In this document: positions 25,103 to 37,718 of the stretch, piece after piece
How positions within the stretch are numbered: position 1 is the first letter of the stretch
Layout: each line of letters starts with the position of its first letter
NCBI RefSeq assembly: GCF_032854445.1
Contig: NC_088306.1
Coordinates: 14,379,386 to 14,443,385, forward strand
Length of the DNA: 64,000 nt
Direction: 5' to 3'
From: Liolophura sinensis
Lineage: Eukaryota > Mollusca > Polyplacophora > Chitonida > Chitonidae
Program-made: the position numbers and the translations under genes
The notes under the pieces: model-generated
Databases searched by the model: none
What the model was told of the DNA's origin: nothing
The model's input: only the letters and a program-made list of their open reading frames with translations

Positions 25103-25592
25103 AGCATAAGTACATATAAATCATAAGGTCCTTGTTGACTTATTGGTCACGGATTGAAGCGCTGGATGTGTAATCGTCAGTCAATTGACCAATGAAGCAG
25201 TCTGTTAATTGATTCGTCAGGAAGATAGTCAGGTAACAAAACCAGAGTCAATTCTGGAAAGTAAAGCTTTTCCTTGGCACGACACCAACGTCGTTTACGC
25301 GTAAAATGCTTGTGTATTGATTTAACCTCTTCTTTGTTTTGCCAGTGTTAGCACATTAGAAAGAATCAAGTTACACGCCCGATTAAACAGGTTGTATCAC
25401 TATAGGGGGCTTAATAAACTTGTCTCGTAAAGCATTTTAACCTAGACGAGCTTGGTTAAATTTTAACCATCTGCAAAGCTGCAACTGTTTGAACAGGCGA
25501 TACCAGTAACGGGGAATGAATTAAATTAAATTAAAGCTTTTTAACCTCGTGTAAAATTTTTAACGTTTTACCTTCTTTCGCAGTGTGCAAAG

Positions 25593-28500
25593 ATGCGCTC
25601 CTTGTTCGTTGTCGGTCTTTTGGCCTCGGTCCTTGTCTTTGCAATGACACAGGGTAAGTAAATATCAATTCTGCCTAAGTAACGATTTGAGTAAATTCAG
25701 AGAGTAATATACAAAGATATGCCTGGACCGAGCTGGTTTCTAATCTTGACCTAAGCGGCCTAATTGCACCCATTTCATCAAGTGTCGGTCTATATGTAGA
25801 GCAGTTATTGCACGGAAACCAACGACCTTTCAAGATCAGTGAGATCAAAATACTCAAAACTCATGCATGGATGGAGCTCGTTTTCGAACACGATCTAATG
25901 TTGCTTTGTTCTGGAAGGAAGCTAAACGTTTCGAAATTTCGAAAATGTCTTCGAAAAACTGACCCCGGAACTGTTTATCGACACTCCAGACTTGTGTTGT
26001 GTTCTGCAGGATCTACCGTTCTCATAGACTGCACATTACGCAAGCGCCCACAATTTCGGTCACCTAACAAATGTTCACGTTTAAACTGTTCTTAACAGAT
26101 TTAACTCTTCTCCTGTAGACTTCCGCCATTTGTGTCTCCAGCCAGAGCAAACTCAACAATGTCAGTGCATGTCAGTTAATGTGGCTTAGGCATGTTTGCT
26201 TGATGATTTTAGTGCGATTGTAGGCGCCTTCTAGTGATCACCATCTTTTCAGTAACTTCCACATCCATCTGTCTCGCTTCTTTCGCAGCATTTTACATAA
26301 TCTACGGATAACAACTGGAAATCCTAACCTGCTCACCAGATGATATGTAGAACACGTTACTTTTCTGTACTAAACCATTGCAATCCTTAGCAATGGTGGG
26401 AAGCTCCGTCAGCAACCTGCGGCTGGTCGTGGGTTTCCCCCGAGCTTTGACCGGTTTCCTCCCACTTGGCCACCGTAGGACAAGTGAAATAATCTTCAGT
26501 GGGGCACACAAACACAAATCAAATAAACAAATAAATAAATAGCAACATACCTTGAATTAGTGATTCGAGGGGAATCGAATCTGTCTCTTTCGAAGTGCCC
26601 GCCTACTCGCCGATGGTGGTATTTATCCAATACTGGCAGATTTACGAAGTGGTTGTCAACGTTTCACCAATCGCATGCGCTTGTAGAAAATAGCGGGCGG
26701 GATTTAACGGCGCCCGATGCGGAATCTGTAGGTTGTTTGTATATTGCAATGGTTCCGTGTACAGAAGGCACCCGGATCCCGATCTAGATCCACTGCTGTG
26801 CGGGGTAAGGAAATCATGTCCGAAAAAAGTCCATCACTGATACAGCTTGAGAGACTCTCGTAGGTTAAGTAAGCTAGGGCGATCTTTGCCCTGCCTTATA
26901 ACTGCTGAGCGCTGAGGTAATATACTTGAACCAGCTCTCTATGGCTTCACTGCAGCATTAAATCATGCGGTTTTTGAAGAATCTCAGGAAGAGTAGTGTT
27001 TTAGCCCTTTTTCTCCCGATACATAAACCTGTCTTTTATTACATGTACATGGGAATGTAATTCGTGAGCTCGACACCCAATGAGTAGTGGTGGAGCTAAT
27101 AATTGTATCCATGCAAATAAATCATTGTTTATTCTTTCTTATCTTTTAAGCAGCTAACCATAATTTACTTGTTTCACCAAATTTGTTATTCAGTCTTTCA
27201 ACCGTGTTGTTGTTGTTGTTTTATGCTTAGATTGTCCTGAGGGATGGGAGACTAAATGTTCGAGAGACATGAAGCAATTCACCAAGAAAGATGCCAAAGG
27301 TTTTTGTAAATCTCTACAAGGCAAATATAAGAAAGGCATATGCTATATCTGTAAGTCAGTAAATCGTCTCATATCTTAAAAGTATCTCACAGTGCTGGCT
27401 GGCGTCGTATAAATGAAATATTCTTGAGTACGCTGTAAAACACCAAATACATATAGCGATTCTATAGACATTTATCTACTGAAGACAAAACATTTTCATC
27501 CAGATAGATTCAAAATGTAAACCGATGCATAAATGTTTCCGTTATTATATATTTCCCTGCCGTTTAACGGCCTTCTCAAACATTTTCCACTTCGGATACG
27601 GCAGACAGGTTTTGGGCTATAGAGGAAACCAGTGTGCCTGGCGTAATCACATACGATACAACATAAAAATAGTATATATAACTGTGGGACAGATAGGAGA
27701 AACGCAGTCAACAGTTTTCAATCATGCAGGAAAGACAGTTCATATTATAGGTATCACATCCAATTAAAATTCGTAGCCGGTGAGTAATTTAAATGTCGAA
27801 CATAAATATTGGTATCTCTTTTGCGCGTTCATTATAACTTAAAATAACAAAACCAAGTTTATGAAGAAAACACAAATGCTTACAACCCCCAAGTCTCCGG
27901 TTATAGGCGGAATTGCACACAACTGTGACACAGATGGCCAGAGATCCTGTATGCTGTGTCAATATTTGCCAACAAAAGGGTTGTACTCACTGTAAAATGT
28001 ACTCAATGTAAAATTTACTTTCCTTAAAAATGTTGTTTTGTACTTTTTTTTTGGTGTTCGCCAAAACTCATCAATATTTTTGAATCGTCTGCGCATTCTG
28101 ATTAACGCTGGTTGAAGACCAAAATGCTATGCACGTATATCTGTGTGTCAGATGTCGGAAACACCCAGGGTAAACCTGATTTAAGTAGATGTGTTTATAC
28201 TGCATTGTCTTCGCAATAATATAGACATCCAACATATTCGTGTGTAGAACTTATGTTATGACGAGTGAATGACGAAAGGCAATTTTTGGTTATATGTATG
28301 ACTAATTTTGCCGAGAGCGGAATATAGGTGACAAATTACTACACACTATGGAGTATTTATCGCACTGGAAACCGCTTCTTTTCACCAGAATCTGTATTAA
28401 CTTTTTATGCTTTCTTAGCTTTTTGGAGATATGTCTTGAACGTCTCCCTAAGTGCCGCTCCCTAAATTATATCTCTGCCACTGTCAGACAAGTTTGACCT

Positions 28501-29334
28501 TTCAAGTATGTGCGAGACTTGAAGCCTTGTTTAGGATTAGCCTCACAACTGGAGTCTTCGCGAGGAACTATTTAATCAGCATTCATCAATACAATCGCTT
28601 CATTTATCATGGTCAGAGTCATGCTGGGCATACCTTTGATACGCAGAATGCATGTCAAGGTATTGTCAGAAACACATGTTGAACCACAGTTTTTGTCTCC
28701 TGCCTCATCACCGCAACCTCAGCGTTTTTCAAGATGTCTAGACAAAGTTTGCTAGTGGTGACAGTGATGCAAAGCAAATGTAGAAAGCCACGCATGCGCT
28801 GTGAGGATGTATGGCGTTCATTAAGGTTGTAGATTGAAATATTAATGTTTGATATCCAGATTCAATGCCTTCAGCCATGTGGATTCTCCCTCAGGCGATG
28901 TGTATTTTCATTCAAATCCCAGCTAGATTTCTAACACACCTGTGCAAGCTGTGAACAAAAAAAAAACGAAAAAAAACACGTCCAAAGCCTTAAATAATCA
29001 GTTTCCTATTTACATGGCGTACATATAGAATCGCGATTAAAATTTTGTTCTGTTAGGTCGAGAAAAATAATTTATGGCGTCTTTCTTATGACAATGATGC
29101 ATCGTTTTTCTTGAAATGGATTATTTGAATTCCAACATTTCTGTGCGTTTAATTCTTTATGAGATGTAAACAAATTAATGAAAGTATTTCACGCAGTTTT
29201 CAGCTGTCTGTTTGATGAATTTCGTTTCATTTTTATAGTTTCCCTTTACTATAATGTTAAAAATTTGGGCGTTTTTTGTTTCAGCCAGTGAGATAGGAGT
29301 TGCGGCTAATGCTTGTTGTTACGTCGGGAAATAA
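25593..29334 (+). CDS. Secreted six-cysteine peptide, gene B (3 coding exons)
   Basis: Coding exons are 25593-25653, 27231-27350 and 29285-29334 with phase-1 introns; the product is 76 residues. The signal exon follows the acceptor ctttcgcag at 25583, and its first 20 residues (MRSLFVVGLL...) are a clear secretion signal. The mature chain begins almost directly at the first cysteine, without the 4-6 residue spacer of its paralogues. The pattern is C-x7-C-x15-C-x11-C-x12-CC-x2-GK, with CPEGWETKCSR near the start and NACCYVGK at the end. It is lysine-rich, about +6. AATAAA occurs at 29519. Its introns hold SINE fragments and dispersed repeat. With A it forms the basic branch of the family. Function is not known. 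Confidence 0.82.
26393..26541 (+). mobile_element. SINE family 1, 3' half
   Basis: Starts at the gtgggaag body motif and ends in an aaataaataaat tail; inside the second intron of gene B. Confidence 0.83.
27390..27452 (+). mobile_element. SINE family 1, short 3' fragment
   Basis: Only ctggctggcgtcgtataaat and atattcttgagtacgctg survive; it sits just after the cysteine exon of gene B. Confidence 0.75.
28195..28460 (+). repeat. DR2 3' part followed by DR1 piece
   Basis: gcggaatataggtgac matches the DR2 end, and ctttttatgctttcttagctttttgg the start of DR1 module a. Located in the third intron of gene B. Confidence 0.55.
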
Positions 29335-29750
29335 GCATCAGATTCATTGCCAGCCAATGGACGGATGCACTTCAAGCTCGCGTCCTAACGCTGATCTATG
29401 AATTGTCACTATGTATCGCTTTTTCTGTTTTGTTTCTCCCTCATGTGATAAAATATATATTAAACGACATGTATGCAAAGATCCTCGTTTTGTTTTACAC
29501 TCATGTTATAAATGAATGAATAAATAAATAATTATGGCCATTCATGTAATAAAAAAATGATTGAATGAATGATTATGGCGTATTTCAGCCATGTCAGGAA
29601 TTAGTGAATGGTTTTCGATGTGACGAGAGATTTAATCAGGAATCAATGAATGGTTTCCGATGTGACAATGACAACATTCAAAGTGAAATAAAACAGACAG
29701 ACATGTTTAATACCCCTCAAAAGAACTAAACCTCAGTTATAAAAAAACCT

Positions 29751-30006
29751 GGGTGGAGGATCTGTGGCCGAGGGGTTAACACGCCAGCGCGGCGCAATGA
29801 CCCAGAAGCTTTCGACCAGTGCGGTCGCTGCGAGTTCAAATCTAGCTCATACATACATGTACATGGGAAGGTCTGACAGCAACCTGCGGATGGTCGTGGG
29901 TTTCCGCTGGGCTCTGTCATGTTTCCTCCCACCATAATGCTGGCCGCCGTCATATAAGTGAAATATTCTTGCCTACGGCGTAAAACACCAATCAAATAAA
30001 TAAATA
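29751..30006 (+). mobile_element. SINE family 1, full length
   Basis: Head, body and tail present; a tacatacatg expansion interrupts the body. Lies about 230 bp beyond gene B's poly(A) signal. Confidence 0.9.
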
Positions 30007-30540
30007 TGAGTTCTGGAAAAGTGTATGTACATATCCATATATAGTGAAGACAAACAATATTTTCTGGTATAGGCCAAGGGGATGGATATGGAATTATAGA
30101 TTCGATTGTGTATGGAACATTTACCAAACATGACCCTCATGTGATAACATTTAAACTGAATACACATGTATGTAAATGAGGTCCTGGTGTGATTTCATAC
30201 TTCTGCGAAAAGTTATTTCCCTGTACACACATGTGGACACATTCCCCATGTTTGGTCTGCATAAGGAGGCAAAGAAGGCTCTCTTTGGCCGAGTTGCCAA
30301 AAGAGTTTCATCGCTTTAACATGGATACAATATTACAAGAATGGGTTAACAATCATTCATCCCTGTTCTTTGATAAGAAAGTTAGACTTTGACCAATCAG
30401 AAGCTCGAATCGACCAGTGTCTGTCCGGCTCACTCCATCCATATATGGGTATATGCCTAATGACAATCAAAGAAGGGAGATGTTGTAAATCATGTTAAAC
30501 ACGTTGGTGAAGTGATTAAGCCTTATTGTTCCTTGCAAGA
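30007..30540. other. No gene recognised
   Basis: Spacer between a SINE and the RT fragment. The frame at 30189-30392 has no recognisable motif. Confidence 0.45.
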
Positions 30541-31080
30541 CTGTCAGGTAATAAGGAATTAGCCCCATCAGACTCGGTCTTTCTCATTTGCTAAATGGTA
30601 TATTGATGATCTGCTATCTTAAAACAATCCATATATAGCAAAAGCTGTGAAAGATATCTACCCACCCTTCGCTGGGATTAAAGGAACTCACAGACTCTCC
30701 AGATGGTACATCTTATCTCGACATGTATTTGTACAAAGGCCATAATGGTTTCCTCCCTCGAAGACTTTACAACAAGAGAGATAGTTTCAATTTTAAGATT
30801 GTAAATTATCCTTACTTGGACAGCAATATACCGAAGGGTCCCGCATATGGCGTATACATATATCGCCTTGTAGCATTTGTTGTTGTGGGACGGTGTTAAA
30901 TCAAATCAAGGTGTGTCAAGGTTATTCCATCAACCGCCTTCACTCAAGTTTCTTAAGTATTTTAATAAGCATTATTCTCTTGTAAGTAAATATGGACAGA
31001 GCGTCCAGAATCTCTTGCGCTCTGCTTATCGATCGTGTCTAATTCCGCTTTATCCGGGAATAGGAGCTGTTTATTCATTT
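30540..31080 (+). mobile_element. Reverse-transcriptase retroelement fragment
   Basis: WYIDDLLS near 30609 is an RT palm-like motif. A shifted frame gives SYLDMYLYKGHNGFL and FKIVNYPYLDSNIPKG, then KYFNKHYSLVSKYGQSVQ near 30957. This order resembles a family of invertebrate retroelement RTs with a conserved tail after the palm. It is broken by stops and frameshifts. The clade is not assigned. Confidence 0.6.
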
Positions 31081-31560
31081 TGAATAGGATTGCCACCTTG
31101 GATATATGAACAGTTGCAAACAAAGCTCAACTGAGATACATTTGTTCTTCTCACTGCATGATTCCGTCCTATTCTCCTATCTCATACACTTTCTTAGTTC
31201 TTTGGAGGTTTGCGTTGTGCGTTGTTTTAGGAATTGGCCTTGCGATTATGGACCTGGAACGTTGACGCCTCGTATACGAATGTCTGTTCGGACCCACAGA
31301 CCCTTGGTTATGGCGGATGAAGCTAGCACTTTGTGACAATTCAAGGATTTAGAAGACATCAGCATGGAGAGTAAAGCTATAGCAGCAAATGGTTAAATGT
31401 AACCGGTGAAATCCGGCCGATTGTCAGCTGATCGCAGGTAGGGTTTTATTCTAGCCCTCCATGTAAATTTTTGAAATATACCAATATACACGCAGCCTAC
31501 ATTCAGCACCATGGCTAAAGCAGAATTTTGTAAATGCTGTGATTTTAAGGGCAATTTAAT
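31015..31560 (+). repeat. Dispersed repeat DR1, longest copy
   Basis: Runs from ctaattccgctttatccggg through module a (cactttcttagttctttgga) and module b to agggcaatttaatacttatt, about 545 bp. It begins inside the tail of the RT fragment. No ORF of note, so probably nonautonomous. Confidence 0.65.
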
Positions 31561-31561
31561 A

Positions 31562-31738
31562 CTTATTTATTTATTTGACTGTTGTTAAACACCGTACTCA
31601 AGAATATTTCACTTCTAGGGGCGGACAGCACTATGGTAGGAGAAACCATACAGAAACTGAGGACAACCGAAGACCATCCACCAGTTACTGTGGAGACTCC
31701 GGAATATCTTCCGGAGAGGAAGCCAGTAAGAGTTGGTG
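31562..31738 (-). mobile_element. SINE family 1, head missing
   Basis: Diverged body; it abuts the end of a DR1 copy on its left. Confidence 0.78.
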
Positions 31739-31859
31739 CAATTTAACAGGCGTGGATTTAATACTGATCTGGAATTAATCAAAATGCAATGTTGTCATCA
31801 CATTTAATAATCATTTACATGAAAACAATGCATTGGGACCTTTTAAATGAAATGCACTT

Positions 31860-32820
31860 TGAATAAAATACGTGTTGCATGGAAAGGCATACATGTATTT
31901 GTACCCACTCTGGCAAGATTCATGCAACTTCAAACTTGCGGCGTGCGGGGAACACCTCGCGACTGTTACGATGCCGCTATTACATTGCGATAGGCCAGCC
32001 TTTGTTCTCGGAGCACGTCCGTTCAGTTCTGAGCTTTGCTTATTTTGTAATATCTCGTATCACGTTATAGTTTCTTTTTTCTGGGTTGCGGTGAATATTA
32101 TTGTTGCGTGGTTCTTGTTGGTGACTAGACTTGTCTTGTGTCTGTGCATTGGACTGTGAAGGTCTGACTGCCTTTTTTGTGTGTAGTGCCGAGGGTGGTG
32201 CAGTGTTACTGATTTAAGTGGCACTGGTCTTTGGCCCTCGCTCCATACACTTAGGGGGGAAATTCAAACTATTTGCCATGCTGTTTTGTATGTGCAACAG
32301 GCGTGTAGTCCTTGTATGCTCAGTACATTGCGTGTTATAGTACTGTTTGTATTGGTTTACGTTTATGCCTTTGTAGATGTGTTTGTACGACGTTAACACA
32401 CATGAACTCACTCACTCGCACTTGTAGATGTGTGGTGTTGTAGTTTGGTTTGGTTTGGCTATGATAATAGGGAGTGCCATGTGCCTCTGGGCAATAGTGT
32501 GGTGCATGTGGTAGATTGCTTTCGGTAACGTTTCTGACTGTGCTGTTTATTGTATTGGTGATAGCTCACGTGGTCTTGCAAATGTGTTACGGTGGTCGTC
32601 TCTGTTGTGTATGCACTTTGTCCGGTGCTGTCGGCCCCTTGCCCTCTCTAGTCATAACGGCCCTTGCTAAGCTGGCGGTTACAATCAAGGATGTATAAAT
32701 ATGTATAATATATGCATTTTAAGGCGACAGAATTACGTGGCTTGGTTAGTTACTGGGTAGTGGTAGCTGGTTTCCTGTTGGCAAGGCTTCTTCAGGGGGT
32801 AATTCGGATCACGTTGATGC
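31860..32820 (+). other. Possible gypsy 5' leader or LTR
   Basis: T/G-rich sequence unlike its flanks leads into the gag remnant. No matching 3' copy was seen after 36410, so LTR status is open. Confidence 0.3.
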
Positions 32821-33099
32821 GCGGCCGCCATTGTTGATTCATGAGTTTGTGGATCGCCTTGTGGATAAGTTAGGGGATCGTTTTGAGCAGAGTTCTAATA
32901 GACTTGATCAGGAAGTTAAACGGGAGATTGTACGCCTCCCCTCTCCCCAATCTACCCCACTGACTACTGCCAGTGCCTGTTTTGGCGCCCCCCCCCCCTA
33001 CCCCCTTCCACTGAAACAGTCCGTGGTGTCCACGATCGGACTAGCGTGTTCACTAGGGGGGTGTTTACTAAGGGAGTGTAGGTTTAAGAGATAGCGGCT

Positions 33100-33800
33100 G
33101 TTCCCAAGATGGGGCTGAGGTTAAATAGAGTAAGACACATGAGCCTAGGTTACTACCCCAGTCCTAGTAGTCGGAGCTCTGAGGGGAGACCTCGACTGGG
33201 CTGCTCTGGCAGTGGTAGGGAAACATTTAATTACTCGCCAATTAGGGTGCCGGAGACCGAGCCAAAGTATAGGAGTCGCTCCATGGTGAGTACGTTTAGA
33301 CGTCAGGCATCCCCGGGGTCCAGATCGTCTGGTATGGGAAGTGACTCGTCCCAGTTATCTAACTCGGAGGGTTGTCGCAAGCGACGTAGACCTCAGGCCG
33401 TTAAGATAGCATATTTTAGTGGTGAGGCTACCTTTAGTTTTCCGTTCGAAGCTGCGGCTAAGAGATACAAGTGGTCCTATTGAGATAGGTTAAGGCGCTT
33501 CAAAGAAAGTTTACGAGGTAGGGCCGTAGAGTTTTATCAGACCAGGTCTCGTGGTGTGGCATGATGTTGGTAGGTTGTTCAAAGATTTCAAACGACGATA
33601 CGGTAAACGTGATCCCTGCGAGGTAGTTTGGAGGCGGTTCTTTACGGAGGGGCGGGGTAGGGTAGAGGGCCTAGAACGCTGTTTGCTTTGGGGGCCAGCT
33701 AACCAGATTGAATCGAGTTCTGCGGTTGCAAATATGACAGTGCGGGAAGCGGAGCGGTCGGTAGGTGTAGATTGGTCTATGTTAACACAAGCTTAATTAG
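33100..33800 (+). pseudogene. gypsy gag remnant
   Basis: The segment encodes fragments typical of gypsy Gag, including FEAAAKRYKWSY, then in a shifted frame RLRRFKESLRGRAVEFYQ and next LFKDFKRRYGKRDP. A low-complexity Ser/Arg stretch precedes it. At least two frame breaks disrupt the protein. This part would form the RNA-packaging particle. Confidence 0.7.
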
Positions 33801-34501
33801 GAGGGTCCCAAGCAGGGGTTGTCATACATACGGCCTCTGGAATGACTATCCTTGATAGGGATTTGTACAAGCAGGTAGCCGCCCGCTACCCGATAACAGG
33901 TAGTATCAACCTCAGTGGAGCTTTCCCTACAGGTAGCTGTCTGGGTGAGGTAGTAAGGGACTTTGATATTGAGACAGGGGGTGATCCATATGTATTGGAC
34001 GTTGTGGTCGCCCATATTAGAGATCCTATGTTGCTGGGATTTGATTTCCTCACGGCTCATGATTGTGTTCTTGATTTGCATTGGAATATATTGTTGTTTG
34101 AGATAAAATTGTGCATGTTGTACAAGTTAAACTCTGCTGGAGATACGTTAGAAGTCCGTCGGGTAATGGTGCAGCATAGTACCGTTATTCCCCCATTGAG
34201 TAAGGTGACCTTGACCGGCTGTATGACAGGAGACGGTCAGGGGGAGTATGTGGTCGAACCATTGGCGCCAATAGAAGGGTTGTTGTTTCCCCGTGTTGCC
34301 ACGAATCGGCGTACTTTGGTCCCGTTGGAAGTGGTTAATGGTGGGGAGCGGGACGTTACCCTTGGACCAGGGACAGCTGTGGCGTGTGCCGTGGAGGTAG
34401 ACACCTTGGTCTCTGAAAGTGATAGGGAGCCCGAGAGTGATGGCGACGGAGATGTATTGCCGCCATATTTGGTAGACTTGTATGACAGGGGTAAGGAGTA
34501 A
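33800..34501 (+). pseudogene. gypsy retropepsin remnant, catalytic Asp replaced
   Basis: The active-site loop reads VVIHTASGMTIL, with His (codon 33827-33829) where retropepsins have Asp in DTG/DTA. The later flap and hydrophobic motif LLGFDFLTAHDCVLD is intact. A 219-codon frame stays open through the linker to RT. Loss of the Asp means the protease is inactive. Confidence 0.75.
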
Positions 34502-35720
34502 CTGGCCAGTGCTCTTCGCCAATTGTTAATTGACTTTCAGGATGTGTTTTTTCAGTATGGTTTTGATTTGGATTGTTTTAGTGGTTTAAAGCACGCTACA
34601 GAGACAGGGGAGGCCCGTCAGTTTAGGCAACGCATGCGTAGAACACCGTCAGGGTTTGAACTAGAGGAACAGCGGCATCTTGCGGCTGTGTGAAGCTGGT
34701 GTCATTCGGCTTATTTGAGGGTATTTTGATTATCGGCGGTTAAATTCGGTGACTGTCAAGGATGCCTTTCCGTTGTCGCAGGTTGATGATTGTCTACTCT
34801 TGGTGGGCCTGAGTATTTTTCTACGTTGGATTTGGCCGCAGGATATTGGCAGACTGTGATCACGCCAGAGGATTGGTGTCAGACAGCATTTATCATTAAG
34901 TTCGGTTTGTATGATTTAGAATGTATTTCGGCCTCCGCAATACGCCAGTGACCTTTCAGCGGGTTATGAATCAGGTGTTGAGAGGGTTGACTTGGAAGGA
35001 GATTTTGGCCTATTTAGATGATGTTATGGTACTAGGTAAGACCTTTGAGGAAGCATTGGCTAACCTCCGAGTTGTGCTTCAAAGAAGTTAGGGACAATGA
35101 CCTGAAGTTGAAACCCAGAAAGTGTGAACTGTTTAAAAAGGAAGTAAATGTTTGGGCAGAAATGTGAGCTCAAAAGGGTTAAGTGTAGCTGACGGCAACC
35201 TCGAGGTTATGGCCAAGTGGTCTGTACCGCAGTATAGGAGGGCTGTAGAATCGTTCCTGGAGTTTATGAATTATCATAAAGGAATTCTTTTCAGGCTTAG
35301 GTCAGTAGGCTAAGCCGTTGTATGCATCGACTGGGCCTAAGGCTATGATTATGTGGGGATTAGAAGAGCAGGAAGGTTTTGAGACCCGTCAGGATTTTTG
35401 TTGTCCACACCAGTCTTGGCCTTTCCCACTGCCGACGATATGTTTATTCTGGATACCGATGCCTCTGCCACGGGAAATGGGGCGGAGCTGACACAGGTTT
35501 AGGATGGTAAGGAACCCAGCTCAATGTAAGTATTGTACCACCCGTAGAGAGCTGTAAGGGGTAGTCCGGTTTACTAGGGAGTATAGGCACTATTTGTTGA
35601 GTCGACCGTTTTTGATCTGGATGGATCATAACAGTCTGGTGTGGTTGACCAGATGTGTAAAGGTTAATGAGACCTGGGGTCGGTTTGACCTAGATATAGA
35701 TGACGTCATCCCGATAACGG
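34502..35720 (+). pseudogene. gypsy reverse transcriptase / RNase H remnant
   Basis: RT fragments in several frames include DFQDVFFQYGFDLDCF, RQRMRRTPSGFE, TFQRVMNQVLRGLTWKE and the catalytic YLDDVMV (35011-35031). LKLKPRKCELFKKEV follows the palm. RNase H shows ILDTDASATGNG (near 35446) and WMDHNSLVWLTR (near 35618). Stops and frame changes occur throughout, and part of the fingers/palm is degraded. Nonfunctional. Confidence 0.85.
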
Positions 35721-36194
35721 TTAAAGACCGATCGTGTCAAATGGCTAGTAGAATAGTGGCTGGGGGTGTGACCCCCGAGCCCAGTAGTCTGGAATTGGCT
35801 AACGCAGCCGGGGATCCGGAGGGCAACGGTCTCACTAATGAGAATACGGCGGTTGGCCAGGGAGATAGTGTACTAGAGGACCCGCCACATAGTCTTTTAG
35901 ATTGTACCCTAGGCATAGAGACTTCGGGAGAAATTTCATCCCATGTAAAAGGTAACCCCATGGAAGGTGAAGAGGGGTTTCAGTTAGTACCAGAGGAACT
36001 GGGGTACGTTAGTGCCGCCCAATTGGCGGATCCAGATCTAGTGCCTGTTTTGCGATCGGTGAGTGATGGAGTAGAGCCTGAACGGGTGCATTTGAGTAAT
36101 AAGGTAACTAATCATCTATGGCAATGTAGGTCGCCGTAATTAGTGAAAGATGGTGTCCTGATGTAAGAGTGGGACTATGGGTCGTATAGAGGAG

Positions 36195-36410
36195 GGAAAT
36201 TGGTGGTGCCAGCTGAGTTACGGAACGAGGTACTACGGTTAGTGCATGATGTAAAATTTTCTGGCCACTTACGACAGCAAAAGAACATAGCTAGGTTACG
36301 TTCCACCTTCTTTTAGCCCAGAATGAGTGCACATGGCGCTCGCTTTGTTGGTATGTTTGCTGCCTGTAATCGGGACAAGAAACCTCGCCAGAATAACCTC
36401 GGTGGATACA
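36195..36410 (+). pseudogene. gypsy integrase zinc-binding segment, truncated
   Basis: LVHDVKFSGHLRQQKNIARL gives the two histidines of the HHCC finger. A TAG at 36314-36316 replaces the usual Trp of the FFWP motif. ARFVGMFAACNRDKKPR continues in the same frame with only one of the two cysteines recognisable. No DDE core follows. Confidence 0.75.
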
Positions 36411-37200
36411 CTTTGATATCCTTGAACCCTTGTCCCCCCCCCCCCACTCCCCACACACACACACGTAAAATCGACGTGCAAGAAACCCTGGGTAGTTGCA
36501 TATTGTCAGACATCACTGATCTACACGATTATCATATACAAGGTGTTACACTGCATTGCAGACAGCCACACAATTGTCTACATAGTTGTGCAACACATGA
36601 CGAGAGTCTGTATTATTTGTCATGTTTAACAGCCCACGCCTGTAACAGTAAATGTCACCCCAACTGGGGTGTCTGTTATATAGATACCTTGCTCTGCCGT
36701 TACCGTGCCTTTCCTGTTGATGTTTAAGAGCTGATGTAGAGAATGAAGAGTGATTTACATACAGCTGTTCAACGAGGGACTGATCGTTGGTTGGAGATTA
36801 TAGGGTTGACAATTTTACATCTGTGTATCTGATTAGCGTATTTGAGGACAAATACATGTATTTTATGTAATGGCGGATTAGGTGTATGATTCAATGACAA
36901 ATACTTTTAATAACGGTATATGCCTGTTGTGGGCGAGATATATCATAATACTTATGGATAAACCTAGCTCTGTAGGGCTGTGATTACATATACTATCAGA
37001 GATCTGTCTGGTTCTAAAAGCCTACCCGGAACACCTCTGTGCATCCCTTGCTGTCTTTAATATACTACTGCTCGGCACCAAATAATTTGTCTGTCCGTAG
37101 TCATAGTTATCTCAGCCATCAATTCCGGGTAGGTGTTCCTGTTACAGCCCAAACTGCCTCTATTATAAAGAGATGGCTTGTTCGAAATACACGACAGTTT
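36411..37200. other. Gypsy 3' junction and spacer
   Basis: Poly-C then a CA run near 36434-36465, followed by unannotated sequence. cctacccggaacacctc (37021) and ccgggtaggtgttcct (37126) form two swapped 8-bp inverted matches. Confidence 0.4.
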
Positions 37201-37239
37201 AGCCGCACAAAAAAGTAACCAAAACCAGCAGATTTTATT

Positions 37240-37692
37240 TTACAACAATTTATTAGCTTAACAAGAACAGATAATAAGACTTATACAAATACTAAAGAAA
37301 TTAAGTTTAACAAGAAAGGATAACAGTATCTATACAAATACTAAGGTACGTACGGTGTCAAGTACAAAGGGACGCATATATTCCACAATATATACCATAC
37401 AGGCATAAATGCTCAGAGGCAAATTCACAAGAGGGAAAATCCACAGTATAACTGAGTGTATGACGAAATATACACAAAATTCCACAGACAGGGTCCGTGT
37501 GCTAATAAGCACTGTGTATACAAGAGCACAAATTAAACATACAAGTTCAGACTGAACAAGTGCTCGGTGGAGATAGGATATAACAAAGCCAGAGGCTATA
37601 AAGACACCAAAATTCAGCACAAAAGGCCTACTAAAATAATACACAGCGAAAGCATCCAAACTCTCAATAATTCTCCTTTCTCCTCTCTGTTC
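37240..37692 (-). ncRNA. Putative short heat-shock-driven transcript
   Basis: Downstream of the HSE/TATA block the minus strand has a purine-rich leader and then about 330 nt lacking stops in one frame, but with no ATG early in that frame. The first ATG opens only 13 codons (MLSLCIILVGLLC, stop). An AATAAA is present near 37248-37255. Two imperfect 58-bp direct repeats occur at about 37260-37345. The hydrophobic open frame is not a recognised protein. It could be a noncoding stress RNA, a decapitated gene or a captured promoter. Transcription is inferred only. Confidence 0.3.
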
Positions 37693-37718
37693 TCTCCGTT
37701 TGACCTGCTTTCATAGGT

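Larger units (their letters stand above)
32820..36410 (+). mobile_element. Decayed Ty3/gypsy LTR retrotransposon, internal region
   Basis: Gag, protease, reverse transcriptase, RNase H and the integrase zinc-binding segment occur in canonical gypsy order, broken by frameshifts and stops. The integrase core is absent: similarity stops near 36410, just after the zinc finger, at a poly-C tract. No LTR pair could be identified by eye. The stretch 31860-32820 may be leader or LTR, but that is not established. Confidence 0.88.

Noticed and set aside
29726-30127. 133-codon minus-strand frame
   Set aside because: Antisense read-through of a SINE; the same peptide string recurs at other SINE copies.
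36323-36727. 134-codon cysteine-containing frame
   Set aside because: Its first part is the end of the gypsy integrase zinc finger; the rest crosses poly-C and CA runs and is accidental.
37021-37141. Swapped 8-bp inverted matches
   Set aside because: Too short and not in a terminal-repeat arrangement.
37330-37659. 109-codon hydrophobic minus-strand frame
   Set aside because: It begins on TTG, has no early in-frame ATG and matches nothing; treated as part of the heat-shock-driven unit, not as a protein.
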